Source: Acanthaster planci (lineage: Eukaryota; Echinodermata; Asteroidea; Valvatida; Acanthasteridae). From it: a stretch of 35,277 nt of DNA. This document shows, one piece after another, positions 20,521 through 30,628 of the stretch. Position 1 is the stretch's first letter; each line of letters opens with the position of its first letter. Below the pieces are notes generated by a model. It did not search any database and was not told where the DNA came from. It saw nothing but the letters and a program-made list of their open reading frames with translations. Location of the stretch: assembly GCF_001949145.1 (NCBI RefSeq), contig NW_019091464.1, forward strand, positions 65,840 through 101,116. Reading direction: 5' to 3'. The position numbers and the translations under genes were made by a program.

Positions 20521-20571
20521 TTCAGCAGAAGATCCCCTAGGTCGCCAAAAATTAGCAGAAACTTAAAGCTG
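20512..20571 (+). CDS. Candidate first coding exon, MASFSRRSPRSPK...
   Basis: GAGGATGGCG is a near-ideal start context (A at -3, G at +4). Twenty codons follow, reading MASFSRRSPRSPKISRN and ending KL. They end at a donor-like CTG/GTAATT at 20571/20572, in phase 0. The peptide is rich in Ser, Arg and SP pairs, as in phosphorylated, disordered N-termini. Without splicing the frame stops five codons later. No downstream plus-strand exon was recognised, so the gene is unknown and the exon may be spurious. Its position just downstream of a GC/CCAAT-containing patch is the main support. Confidence 0.2.
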
Positions 20572-20818
20572 GTAATTTTTTTTTAATTCCGATATATCTC
20601 AAAGACCGTTGAGAATTGCAAGAACTCCTCCTGGTTGTTTTAAGTGTGGGGATATGTCATTAACTTTCATACGGTTTTTCACACATCTCGGGGTTATATG
20701 GTTAATTAGTTTGTTACGTCAGAGTACCACTCCCATTCTTCCAATGTGTGACCGGACGGTCCGTCGCAGTAGAACTTGAGAAACAAGTCTGCCAGATACT
20801 ATTCACTGTACATACAGG

Positions 20819-21065
20819 AGTACTCCACTCCGAAAATGAAGGGCTCTCAATAATACGTGGGTCCCATCATTTGAGGTGAATAAAACATGTAATGTACACG
20901 GAAAAAAGTCTAACATTCCTTGAATGTTAACTTTACTGTGTGATATAAAACATCTGAAACCTTGTCTATATTTTTACACATTCTCTAAAGTCATGCCAAA
21001 CGACTTCTGAGTAGACACTCTTGTCAAACAGATGGACACGTACAATCGGCCTCGAGCTGAACTAA
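20819..21065. repeat. Repeat family A, copy 2
   Basis: Colinear with about 16230-16495, same orientation, with several small deletions. It shares CCACTCCGAAAA, GGTGAATAAAACATGT, ACATCTGAAACCTTGTCTAT or the matching TTATCTAT, and GGCCTCGAGCTG. The 70-bp flanking direct repeats of copy 1 are not seen here. Confidence 0.65.
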
Positions 21066-21920
21066 GAGAGGGCACTATTTCTTTAGCAATGGAGGCTCCT
21101 TTGGTACAAACTACGCATCGCTGGTTCATGAACGACTAAGCAATACATGCGTTGCAGTCACATCGCTACTAACAAAATGAATACTCCCGACCAATGCAGC
21201 TCTTGTCGACCGATGAGGGGGTGCTTCTGGTTGAGGCTCACACCAGGTCCAACTTAGGATTAAAAGTGATGATCACTTTGCTTCACTGTCTGCAGTACAT
21301 GTATTATGATAGCTGCACTTTGTGATTGGTTGAGCTGCATCTCGATGCCAGTGTCAAACTACAGGATGGATGTAACACATCAGAGGCTTATGAGAATGGA
21401 TCTTTTTCATTAGGATAATAAGAAGATAGTGAGTAAAGCTCCAATTTTTTTTTTCAAGAAATAGTCAGTCACCTGGTCTTCAAACCTTACACCATTAGAT
21501 TTAAAGAGATACATGTATGCATCATACATGTACATGCAGATGGCATTTTGGAGAGAATTTGTTGGAAAAGTGGAATTCTTTTAAACATTAACGTACATGT
21601 TCCCCCATTTGACATAACTGGGCTGCATTCGAAAACCCATAGCGCTACTAACCTATAAAAAGTTGTAAGGCTGCAAGTCAAACGGAGTAGAGACTTGGAG
21701 CTCTGTAAGTAGGTCTAACCTTACCGGCAGGTCTCACTCCATTCTCGCGGTTGGACATCCGGGAACTTCTGTACATTATTGAATAGCACGAAGGGTAAAT
21801 TTGCCCCTTTGCCATGTGTTAAAAGTCCATAGTGACGTCACATCAACCACAAGAATTCATGCCATTAGAAATATGTGGTGACTTGCAGACAACTGACCTA
21901 GCCGTGGCTTTGGAAGCCTC
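21066..21920. other. Intergenic stretch, no gene recognised
   Basis: No domain-bearing frame. ACATGTATG and ACATGTACATG words cluster around 21510-21536. Confidence 0.5.
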
Positions 21921-21921
21921 T

Positions 21922-22085
21922 GAAAGAGTTTCATACACAGAGGCCAATTGACACCCCGTGCACAAACCCTATGAGAATGGTCTGAAAAGTTCTATTTTCT
22001 CAGTAAACAACTTGGCATTTTCCCTCCTAAATTGAGCTTTTCTGGACATGTTTTTGCCTTCTAGTGGCTAATACGAGGCCACTAT
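21922..22085. repeat. Repeat family B, copy 2
   Basis: Colinear with 15066-15235, same orientation. Shared wording includes CATACACA, CCGTGCACAAAC, TGGTCTGAAAA and GGCTAATA. Confidence 0.65.
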
Positions 22086-22488
22086 CATGACTGTTGCCGT
22101 TGGGAATACTTACTGGCGTCCGTATACGGAACTCTTCCCGAAGCCTGTTTTGGCCACGGCCTTTGTAGCCAATGGGTCCATTTTGACTTGATACGGTGAA
22201 AAGAATATACTTATTAAAGGTCAGGCGCTGTTTGTTTACGGGTCCAGACAGACCACAGACACAGGAGTTGGCTGATCAGGCAATGACATTGACAATGTCA
22301 CTGTCAGGCTGATCATGGGAGGCGCGGCAGATGACTGAAGACCCCAGCCATCTGCTTGTACACATAGGAACGGGGCCCAGAATGTACTTAGCACTGCCAA
22401 ACCTAGATGTGTAGCTTTTTAGAAGAGGAACAGTATAGGAAATCTTGTGATCTAGCACGTGGACAGGAAGGGAATTTTACATTCTTAC

Positions 22489-22669
22489 CTTCACCATGGA
22501 GTTCACTGAGCCAGTCTGAGTTCTTCAGCGCGGCGTGCATACCCGAACCCCAACGCACGTGTATTTGACGTAAACCTGGTCTCCCCATGTGTAATGTGAA
22601 GTGTAATTTCCACGCCCCGTGAGAGCCAGACTGTTGCTGATCAGAATCTTTCTTGGTGGCGCTTTGCAT
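22489..22669 (-). CDS. Candidate leftward first exon with strong splice donor
   Basis: On the minus strand an ATG at 22667-22669 opens a frame beginning MQSATKKDSDQQQSG. It runs 60 codons plus one base to a strong donor GTGAAG/GTAAGA at 22489/22488 (exon phase 1). The segment is GC-richer than its surroundings, and a perfect CRE lies 23 bases upstream of the ATG. The peptide has no motif I recognise. If spliced to the acceptor at 19344, this frame would stop just before the ZDHHC24-like ATG. In that reading the exon would be a 5' untranslated exon carrying an upstream frame; otherwise it belongs to an unknown gene. Both readings are inference. Confidence 0.25.
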
Positions 22670-22691
22670 GACACAACCGTCAAAGTGTGCA

Positions 22692-22699
22692 TGACGTCA
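22692..22699. promoter_or_regulatory. Perfect cAMP-response element TGACGTCA
   Basis: The palindromic CRE TGACGTCA is exact. It sits between a leftward exon candidate with donor at 22488 and a rightward donor CACGC/GTAAGT at 22814/22815, in a GC-rich patch with CACGTG-like words. Full CREs close to start sites are typical of CREB/ATF-regulated promoters. One 8-mer alone is weak evidence. Confidence 0.3.
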
Positions 22700-23399
22700 C
22701 TACGCTACACTCACGCTGCATCGAAAACCCATTTGCGGACCGTACCGTCTCTGGACGAACCTGCAGACAAGTTCGATGGCACGTGTGTGCACACACGCAC
22801 CCACCCATGCACGCGTAAGTTATACCGTGTGATTCTACCTCGATGGTTATATTGTGCGATTTTCGTGACTTCATGTGGGCCTATCATCAAGAAATTAGTC
22901 TTTGAGGAATCACTGGCACACCTACATGATGACATTGATATGGAGTAAGTAAGTAGTACAATGGGTATTATTGTTCCACACTTTACAGGTAGGCCTACTT
23001 ACGTGTAATGAACTTTTAACCATGTTAATCAAATGCAGCTACATGTAGGTCTCTCTTGAAAGAGCTTCAAAAATTCTTCAAAATGATTTTTACCGTGGAG
23101 CATGGAGGAATGCCATGGTATTGGACGAATATTGATAGAGATATGATTTATGATATGATAGAGATTTTTTTTTTTGTTTTTTAGATTTTAAATCAATTTT
23201 CTTTTCTCTTCCAAAAATAAAGAAAAACAAAGAAAGTACTGGGACCCCAAAAATGGATACGTGTTGTCTTGACACACAAAGTTGCAAAACTTTTTAAGCG
23301 GATTAAAGCGACCACCATACGCTCAGTGGTAGTTTACCGTCACTCAACGTGCACGTGTGCCACCACTGCACCCACATGTCGTTTGCAGGACACCGCAGG

Positions 23400-23405
23400 T
23401 ATAAA
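23400..23405 (+). promoter_or_regulatory. Candidate TATA box
   Basis: TATAAA lies in a local GC-richer patch (about 23320-23460) that also contains GCACGTGTG. A start site about 30 bases downstream would leave a leader of about 30 bases before the ATG at 23464. Confidence 0.25.
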
Positions 23406-23463
23406 CGCACAGACCGCCAGGTGTTTTCTTGATCTGCATCGGCGCCCGACTAAAATCAAAACT

Positions 23464-23487
23464 ATGGGCAAATTCATATGCAGCAAG
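23464..23487 (+). CDS. Candidate mini first exon encoding MGKFICSK
   Basis: ACTATGGGC is a good start context (A at -3, G at +4). Eight codons, MGKFICSK, end at a good donor AAG/GTATGA at 23487/23488, phase 0. A Gly at position 2 followed by a Cys and a Ser resembles dually lipidated (N-myristoylated and palmitoylated) N-termini, although Ser is at position 7 and not the usual 6. A TATA-like box sits 64 bases upstream. No following exon was identified, so the gene is unknown. The combination could arise by chance. Confidence 0.2.
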
Positions 23488-23489
23488 GT

Positions 23490-24337
23490 ATGAGACAGAG
23501 AGAACCCCTTCCCCCCTGCTTTGTGTTGGTCATTGTCTCACAGGAATCAGGGGAATTCCTTTCAGACATCTTGGGGGGATGTGTTAAGTAACAATAGTCT
23601 GGAATGTGTATAGGGATTGCACATATTGGGGGAGGGGTACCCTGTAGTCTCATTTCTTGCTGGTTATAGGCAAATTCCCACCAATCTATGCACAGTTGAA
23701 GAATTCCAGCCATAAAATTCTATTAAGCCATTTTTTGATTGTGTTTTTGTTTTAAGTAGTCGAACTTGTATTCTTTATCTTTTCTTCCTAATTTAGTGGG
23801 TTTTATCAGTTCTGTAGTAATATACTCTCTTTTTATATTATAATCATATTAATGTAGTTTTTGGTTTTAAGTTTTTAACACGGCCCCTTGAAAAACAGCT
23901 CTGACGAATGATTTTTATCGTGTATAAATAGTACTTTTAAACATCTTACATGTCAGATGACTTTTATTACATGTAGTTTAAATAAAGCAGATCTTGTTTA
24001 TTCATATTTGTGCAAATTAAATATCGAATACATGTGCTCAAATTCACGATTTTTTCCACGTTAGTATTACAAAGAGATCTCTTTCATTGTAAATATTTCT
24101 ACGTATATTTAAATATTGTTGAATAAATATTTCCTTACATCTATTTTAACTGACAGTTATTGCTTCAAAATACATGTACATGTACATCAATTGTGAACAC
24201 TTCCTATTTTTTTTCAGTAGGCCTACATGACCAAACATAATCACCTAAATCTTCAAACCGGTTGACAATAAGGCGGATACGTTACTTTACCACAATGAAT
24301 AATATCACGTATGTAACAACACTTGCATGTTAACAAA
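23490..24337. other. AT-rich intergenic stretch, no gene recognised
   Basis: Poly-T and TACATGTACATG words (for example 24172-24186) only. No frame or repeat stands out. Confidence 0.5.
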
Positions 24338-24829
24338 TTAAATTAAAGTGTTGATCAAAAGGTGCCGTGCCACATATAAGTGTGTTCCAAGTATTCTTTG
24401 CAACAAACATATCGGTAGTAGGTGAATGATAACAAAATGCCTGGAACATTTATTTACCTGACGAGAACACCAAGGCAGCCTATTTTCCCAAATGCAATTT
24501 TTTTCCAGAAAAAACCCATAGTAGTCCACAAATGAAGTTATTGAAGAAACAAAGATATGTAAATGAACAATTATCAATGTACCGAGGATAACTCCTTGAA
24601 AAATGAAGGATCCAAGAAACGAATTTTTCGTAGAATCACTTTTTGAGTATCTCTGTACTCTTCTTCCATGTATGAAGACTGTTTGACATCTTTTTTTAGT
24701 TATGGGAACTGAACGGTGCACTTTTTCAAACATTAAAAATTGACCAAGCATTTTTAGACAACTGAGGGCGCTTTTGCTTTGATGTAAATCCAGGAAGACA
24801 TGGTTAAGGTTGCATGTTATCATGTTCAA
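24338..24829 (-). CDS. Unknown 163-codon open frame
   Basis: This is the longest frame in the window outside the acyltransferase locus, which is unexpected in AT-rich DNA. The predicted protein has one clear hydrophobic helix (FLGSFIFQGVILGTLIIVHL, about residues 71-90, continuing as HIFVSSI) and several cysteines. A basic middle part contains KKRCQTVFIHGRRVQR. I recognise no family. The start context and promoter are unremarkable, no neighbouring exon supports it, and codon use looks no different from the surrounding DNA. It may be a chance frame, an exon of an unknown gene, or a transposon remnant. Confidence 0.15.
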   Translation of the reverse strand: MNMITCNLNHVFLDLHQSKSALSCLKMLGQFLMFEKVHRSVPITKKRCQTVFIHGRRVQRYSKSDSTKNSFLGSFIFQGVILGTLIIVHLHIFVSSITSFVDYYGFFLEKNCIWENRLPWCSRQVNKCSRHFVIIHLLPICLLQRILGTHLYVARHLLINTLI

Positions 24830-25363
24830 ATTGTGAACCCCAAATTTGCTATCTAGGAATATTTCTGTGAAAAGGAGTTTTACTGGATTATTGCCATATA
24901 CTTACACAGCAATAAATTGCCAAAGAAAATGAAATATGCCACAGCAGTGGTTAAAAAAATCTAGAAATTTTCTGTGCACAAATCAGTGCCTTGGAGGACA
25001 TCATAGTTCTACTCATGAATATGCAACAATTCATTAGCAAAAAAATTAAAACCATCAAAATATGGGTTGAAATTACAAAACAAAAATTTTAAATTAGGTT
25101 GATTGAAACCTAAAGATGCACTTCCAAGAGTTTTTAGTGATTATAAAAAATAATTTCTATTTCCTGGTTCCTTTAAAAACGAACTACAGTTGGAGAGAGA
25201 CACAAGCATTCATATCTGCTGTACCTCTCCATGTTTCCCAAAACATACAACACTGCTTTAGCTTTGAATTCTGCAAGTTTCATAATATTGCTGACCAGCA
25301 CTGCTTTGCGACTCCCAGGGAAAGCTAAGCTTCAAGGAGAGCTAAAGACTTCTTGCTTTCAGA

Positions 25364-25365
<2 letters not shown>
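24830..25365. other. AT-rich stretch, no gene recognised
   Basis: Two overlapping plus frames of 65-70 codons (25116-25428) have no domain; one of them runs into the CT microsatellite. Confidence 0.5.

Positions 25366-25400
<35 letters not shown>
25366..25400. repeat. (CT)n microsatellite
   Basis: An uninterrupted CT run of about 17 units, ending in a short C-rich patch (CCCCCCTCCC). Confidence 0.97.
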
Positions 25401-25401
<1 letters not shown>

Positions 25402-25402
<1 letters not shown>

Positions 25403-27840
25403 CCCTCCCACACCCAATTAAAAAGTAAATAAATGAAAAATATGAATAACAAATTAAAGTTTGAAAGAGTGTAACACAAACCTTGCTTCATGCAATAAAT
25501 CACAGTGTATATTAAACACAAGCAGGTAATGTCATCACTGAGTAGCAAGGGTGGTTCCTCGGATTGCATTCATGTCCAATTGTGTTTTATGAAATTGTAT
25601 CTCTTCAATATATACTTGGGCATGCTTTTAGTTAATGACTTCAGAGTTGTTAATATATCTTGCTAAATTTAATTTCATTTGTGTCCTGTATCACAGCCCA
25701 CGATTTTGAGAATATTCGTGTACGCTGAAGTTGTGAAATCCTATTATGGGCATCATATTCGTTTGTCCAGGCATATTATGCGCAGGAAGTTAAAATTCTA
25801 TAAAGGTGACTCAAGTGGAAAAATGATTCTGGGCAGCTGGTTTCAATCTGCTGTAGAAATAAAAACATGTTTACAATTTCCATGTAGAGTTCGTGAAAAA
25901 TGAAATAAAAGAGTACTTAAATGTTGTCGTTGTGGTTGGAGCTGAAAAGACTACTGTTTTACAACTAAATATGTCATGCAAACCAATCCGTTAATACTTT
26001 GATAAGCTTATGTAATGAAATAAGTATATAAGTAAAATATGTTAAATACTGCGACACAGGTTGGAAAACAACAAGCCTAAAACGGGCCTGTTGCCAAATT
26101 AGTTCTTGAATGGGAGTCACTAATCCATTACACATTTCTCATGAGTATATAAATTCATAATCTTTGACGAATCATTCCAAAATCAGGCTGAAATAAATCA
26201 TTTTGATTTTTGTCATTTCCTCAGACTTTTCAAAGTGACCCAAAATATCATGCTTTCAATCAGGAAGCTGAAAGTAATTAGCAAAAGCACAGTGATAATC
26301 TAATTTAAAAGGCACATCTTCACAAAAATTACAAACTGTTACATGCATGAAAAATGCCATGATGCTAGTAATCTTTATATCTGATTAATAATGAACCACT
26401 CTCATTCTACAATATTTTCTAGGTGCAACACTGCTGTATCTGAAATGCATTTATACCCTTCTTTGTAAGCAAGAGTGATCCAGATGCACTGATACTCTGT
26501 TGGTTTTAAGTTTAACATCTAGTCACTTAAACGAAAGCATCTACCTGATAAAATCAGAAATAAACACAAGAAATGCACAGAACCCTGTTGACATTTTACC
26601 TATACATTAGCTCAGCTGAATGAAGTCTATGCCAGAGGATTAACCTTACCCCTCTTCCATTCAGATACAGGAAAAAACTTCATTTCATTCTGAAACAGCG
26701 GCTTATCCAGCTCTTGGTGTCGGGGGCATTCAACATGTGAAGAAAAAAATCAAAAGCCTTACTCATAGTACCGACATCCTTGCTTTTATTTGCTGGTGTT
26801 GTTTTCTTAAGGATTTGGTGCTAATATTTGATAACTCACTAATTCTTTGTAAAAGAAAATCTGCAAATATTTCTGTCAGAGCTCCCCTGCCCCACCTGCT
26901 GGATACACCACTCTTCTGAAATAACATACATTTGCAATTGTAACTATCATACTTATATGTACATTCATTTGCTTTCTCTTTCTCTCAAAAAGGCAAAAAT
27001 GTTTAAAAACATTCTCAATAAGAGTAAGGTGCCTCATAAAAACCACTTTGAAAGAAAAAAACACTCTAAAAATGGGAGCCATGTTGAGGAAAATTATTTT
27101 TCAAGCCAGGTCTATATAGTTCCTTGGCAGAGCACAAATGCCACTCTTTAAGAGTGGTTTTCACTGTTTTAAAGTTATTTAAATAAGGAACTTAATCTTT
27201 TTGAGAGTGCATTTTTCACTCGTTTTCATTTAAAAGAGTTCAGAGTTTTTCAGACTTGTGCTTGACCTTCGCAGCTACAATTTCTCTCTGTATTGTGTTC
27301 AGGCCAGTTGAAATCATCTCTAGCCAACATGAAGCTTGTTACTTTAATAAGTCTAGCAAGTCTGTTGCAGTGAACACTACATGGTACATGTTATTACCAA
27401 CTGAAGAAAAACCGAAGAAGGTATAACAATCAGCAAGCCGGCTGCATGTCCCAGATTAGTCCACATCTGTCAGGCATGTATTCCCCTTGGACTCTTTCTC
27501 CCTCTGTTTGCTGGCCTGTTGTGATGTGGAGCAAACAAATTGTGCCAACCATTCGACAATTTATTTAGCAGAAGTTTAGGAGAACAGAATAAGAGGCTTC
27601 TTAAAGATGAAAAGTTCCTGAGAATTCTAAAGTATTCGTATCACTCAGAGTCTTCTAGATCACGTCTACAGAGCACTACCAACTCTGTCCTTCACATAGC
27701 TAGACCATGCAGGCCTGATAACCTTCATTAGGGTAGCATGTTTATATTCTATGGTTCTCATATCTTTTTTTTACATGAGGGAGGGTCGTGCCATCGAAAA
27801 AACTATAATTCCTTACAAAAAAATTCTTGCTGCTGCCACA
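25402..27840. other. AT-rich stretch, no gene recognised
   Basis: Frames of 60-75 codons only. One at 27540-27731 (plus) is preceded by an acceptor-like TTTATTTAGCAG and reads RSLGEQNKRLLKDEKFLRI, but it matches nothing I know. A small hairpin CAACAAGCC/GGCCTGTTG lies near 26069-26093. Confidence 0.45.
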
Positions 27841-28244
27841 TACAGGGTGTCCACATAAAAAGTATACCAAGATAAGAATTACTGCAATGGCAAAACTACT
27901 TTATATGTGAGACAGAGAATGATATCGCTAATGATATAGGGCAGAATGCCCTATAAAAAGAAATTGCATGGTGTCAAAATACCCAACTTGTCACAGTTCT
28001 TAAAGCAAAGGCATTAGGTATTCTGCACCCTTGCATGGTTAAGCCTTGTTAATCAAACTTGTCATAATGCTTATTATCGGTCTAGCTTCACTCATCTGTG
28101 TCAACAACATCACAAGCTGTATACCATTGCAAAGAACACATTCTGGCCTTTCTAAAGATATATTTCTCTTTCCCATAGATTAAGTAGATTTGCCATTACA
28201 GTACTTTTTATCTCAGTATATACTTTTTATGTGGACACCCTGTA
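27841..28244. mobile_element. 400-bp MITE with perfect 26-bp terminal inverted repeats
   Basis: Positions 27841-27866 are the exact reverse complement of 28219-28244. Both begin TACAGGGTGTCCACATAAAA and continue AGTATA. The outer TA on each side fits a TA target-site duplication, as made by Tc1/mariner-type transposases. The roughly 350-bp interior has no frame of note, so the element is non-autonomous. Perfect ends suggest it is younger than the other elements here. The family is unassigned. Confidence 0.85.
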
Positions 28245-28946
28245 GAAGACTGAATAAACCAGGCGAAGCTCACTATGTTTACTTGTCACTTGTTTTTATT
28301 GAGTACCATGAGTGGCTTTGTCTCTAGCTAAATGCCAAGAAATATTTTATTGGTACACAACAATACTTCATTGGAGTCAGTGTCAAGACTCGTACGGTGT
28401 TCGTGTGTGCAGTGTGTATGTACATGGTACATGTACATGTATGTTTCCGTTTCTCCTGTGGTGTTCCGTACATGTTAGTACACTGGGTGTGGTACGGTAC
28501 TGCTCAGTTTTGTAGTGATGTTGCACCGTACATTTTGACTGTCGCTGCATTGATGTTTGGGAAAACTTGTATCGCACATACATATTTTCAGTGGTGTTTT
28601 TGAACAGGTCACCGCAACCTACTTTTTTTTATAAGCAACATCCTATCATCTGCAGGGTTGGTAGGGAAAAAAAAGCTTTTGTTCGAGGTCGGGAGCCAAA
28701 AATAGGGTCGGTCAGAGATGAGAACCATAGAATATAAAAGGGTGGCCTCATCGACAAAAAACCCTCCAATCTCTAGTTTAATTTCCTACTGAACCACAAT
28801 TCAGAAATATCTGAGAGTCTGAGATATATGTTGAATAACGCATCGGTGCTGGTGGGCTTTTAAATTACAATAAACATTTTGAAAGTCTTGGACAAGGAGT
28901 GACATGTTCGTGCTTGGCTGCTATTTTCTGAGACCAAGTTCAAATC
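28245..28946. other. Probable 3' flank of the GPCR gene
   Basis: On the minus strand an ATTAAA (28777-28782) and an AATAAA (28295-28300) lie downstream of the possible GPCR stop at 28947. Either could be its polyadenylation signal. Overlapping frames at 28312-28603 run through GTACATGTACATGT words and are not considered genes. Confidence 0.35.
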
Positions 28947-29108
28947 TCATCGGACAGTTAAGGCCGGTGGTTTTAAATTCACCTCATTGCCTGTTGTGGA
29001 AATTGCATCCACAGTCCCCGAGAATTTACCCATCTTCTTGATGGTCAAGTGAAAAGCTTGGCGCACCTCCCCATTCAATAGACAGCACACGATCACCAAC
29101 CAGAAGCC
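28947..29108 (-). CDS. Adhesion GPCR exon: second half of TM7 and cytoplasmic tail
   Basis: This follows the acceptor TTTTTCAG at 29109-29110 and joins in phase 0 to the preceding exon. The junction reads NSFQ-GFWLVIVCCLLNGEVRQ, the family's TM7 signature (NS(L/F)QG, then LN.EVR at the membrane exit). The basic HLTIKKMGKF that follows is helix 8-like. The common FH pair in TM7 is replaced by VC-C here. The cysteines CC at the membrane exit are possible palmitoylation sites (inference). Read without splicing, the frame ends at the TGA 28947-28949 after NEVNLKPPALTVR. Alternatively a donor GAG/GTGAAT at 28983/28982 leads to further tail exons not identified in this window. The lower boundary is therefore uncertain. 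Confidence 0.85.
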   Translation of the reverse strand, partial: GFWLVIVCCLLNGEVRQAFHLTIKKMGKFSGTVDAISTTGNEVNLKPPALTVR

Positions 29109-30082
29109 CTGAAAAACGAAAACCAGTTTTATTTTACCAGTAATGCCTGACGCCTTTATATTTCACGAGGAGGTAAAATGAGACCAAATCATAAATAAGT
29201 AACATAGCCAAGGAAAGTTTCGAGGGTATAGGGACTGGATGCCAAATGGATCTGGACAGATGCTCTTCTTTAGAAACAGGCGCACATTTTGAATACCTGC
29301 GTGCTTACGCACCTTAAACGAAAGCTGTGCTTCAGACGTTTTTGTGCTGTATGTAGTATGATTTCATTACCATGTAAATTTTAGTTGTTGATCAGTATAT
29401 AGATGACCCAAAATGTGCAATTCATATTTTGCATCTCTGAAAAGTGTGTGGAGGGGTGATCAAATGACCTATCCTCCCTTGGCCTCAACAGCAAGCAGGG
29501 ATATACACCCCCCATTCCATGCTGGTGGGCAGATAAACAGGTGTCATCAGTGTCTATGCACCAGGAGCAATGACCATGAATATGCCACAATTTTGGTGGA
29601 GAATTCAGGATTCACTACTGGGCAGGTACAATTGGCAGGGTCGGATTTACCGATAGGCATAGATAGTTGGTGTTATAACACCTCACCCGCAGATTCTTTA
29701 TTTTGATTGGCCGAGAGCTAGTCACGTGGCATCCACTATTTTAGCCATCTTGTTATACATGGCTATAAGAACTTTACCGTAGCAACCAAAAACTGCACGA
29801 ATGACCATTGAAACTTTGCGTCAATACATACTCATCGGCGCGTCACATGCATTCGGAAGTGCTAGCACTACAGAACTGGGTTAAAACATTTTGTGAAGTG
29901 GTAGTTTGAAAGAGTGCTGGTGATTGCTCAACAAATTTGGTATTCGAATTAATGTGTTTCTATAGGTATTGGATCGAATTAATCAGTTATCGCTTCAATC
30001 AAGCAGGATCTGTGGAGAGGTGATATATTTGCCTAGGGAAAATGAAATATTCCCTGGATAACCCCACAAACACTTATCGTAC

Positions 30083-30329
30083 ATACCTAGTGTGGACATT
30101 CCTTTCTCTTTGTGCCGTTATGAAAACTCAGTGAAAAACACTTGTTTTTCTTGAACTGGGAACACAATTTCAGCTGGCTTTTTGTACAAGGTTTCCTTGA
30201 CGATTCCTCTTCTTTTTATGACAGATGACCCCCAACCCTAAAATGCCTCTAAACTTCTTTTTCAGAGAAAGGGGTCTTCCTATCCTGCATCGTGTGGACA
30301 TCTTTTGTTCACAAGTCCACACTAGGTAT
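30083..30329. repeat. 15-bp perfect inverted repeat bounding about 250 bp
   Basis: ATACCTAGTGTGGAC at 30083-30097 is exactly complementary to GTCCACACTAGGTAT at 30315-30329. An extra GTGGACATCTTTTGTTCACAAGTCCAC hairpin-like word set precedes the right copy. It could be a MITE inside the receptor intron; no target duplication was confirmed. Confidence 0.55.
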
Positions 30330-30548
30330 ATAGGGTTAGCGCGGGGAGGGCTAGTTTTACTACACCACTTGAAACAGCCCATATTTATATGCTGTTCTGA
30401 GGGGCCTACGAAAAATTCAGGGCCCGAGAACAATCTCAGATCTACAAGAATACCACAATGTGCCACTAAATACACACAATAAAGTTTGAGATTCCATCTT
30501 TGAATTTCCAATTTCGGTAAAGCTCCAAACTAGCTAGTGCACAGTATA

Positions 30549-30628
30549 GACCCTTAAACAAGGCCCTTAGTATACTATGTCATCGATACTGGGGTAAAGG
30601 AGTATGCGTAGGGCCCTGTTTAGGGGTC
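30549..30628. repeat. 80-bp hairpin element
   Basis: The arms 30549-30576 and 30601-30628 are inverted copies of 28 bases with 23 pairs matching (GACCCTTAAACAAGGCCCTT against the complement of AGGGCCCTGTTTAGGGGTC). The loop is 24 bases. It has the size of a small-RNA precursor hairpin but fits equally a very short palindromic MITE. Confidence 0.6.

Noticed and set aside
22619-22948. 109-codon plus frame over the CRE region
   Set aside because: No family motif is present, and the strong donor GTAAGT at 22815 and the CRE argue for short exons in place of one long frame.
28680-28720. GTTCGAGGTC wording resembling a tRNA B box
   Set aside because: No A box at the right distance and no cloverleaf could be drawn.
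30170-30511. 113-codon minus frame in the GPCR intron
   Set aside because: It overlaps an inverted-repeat element, has no recognisable domain, and would interrupt the receptor gene.
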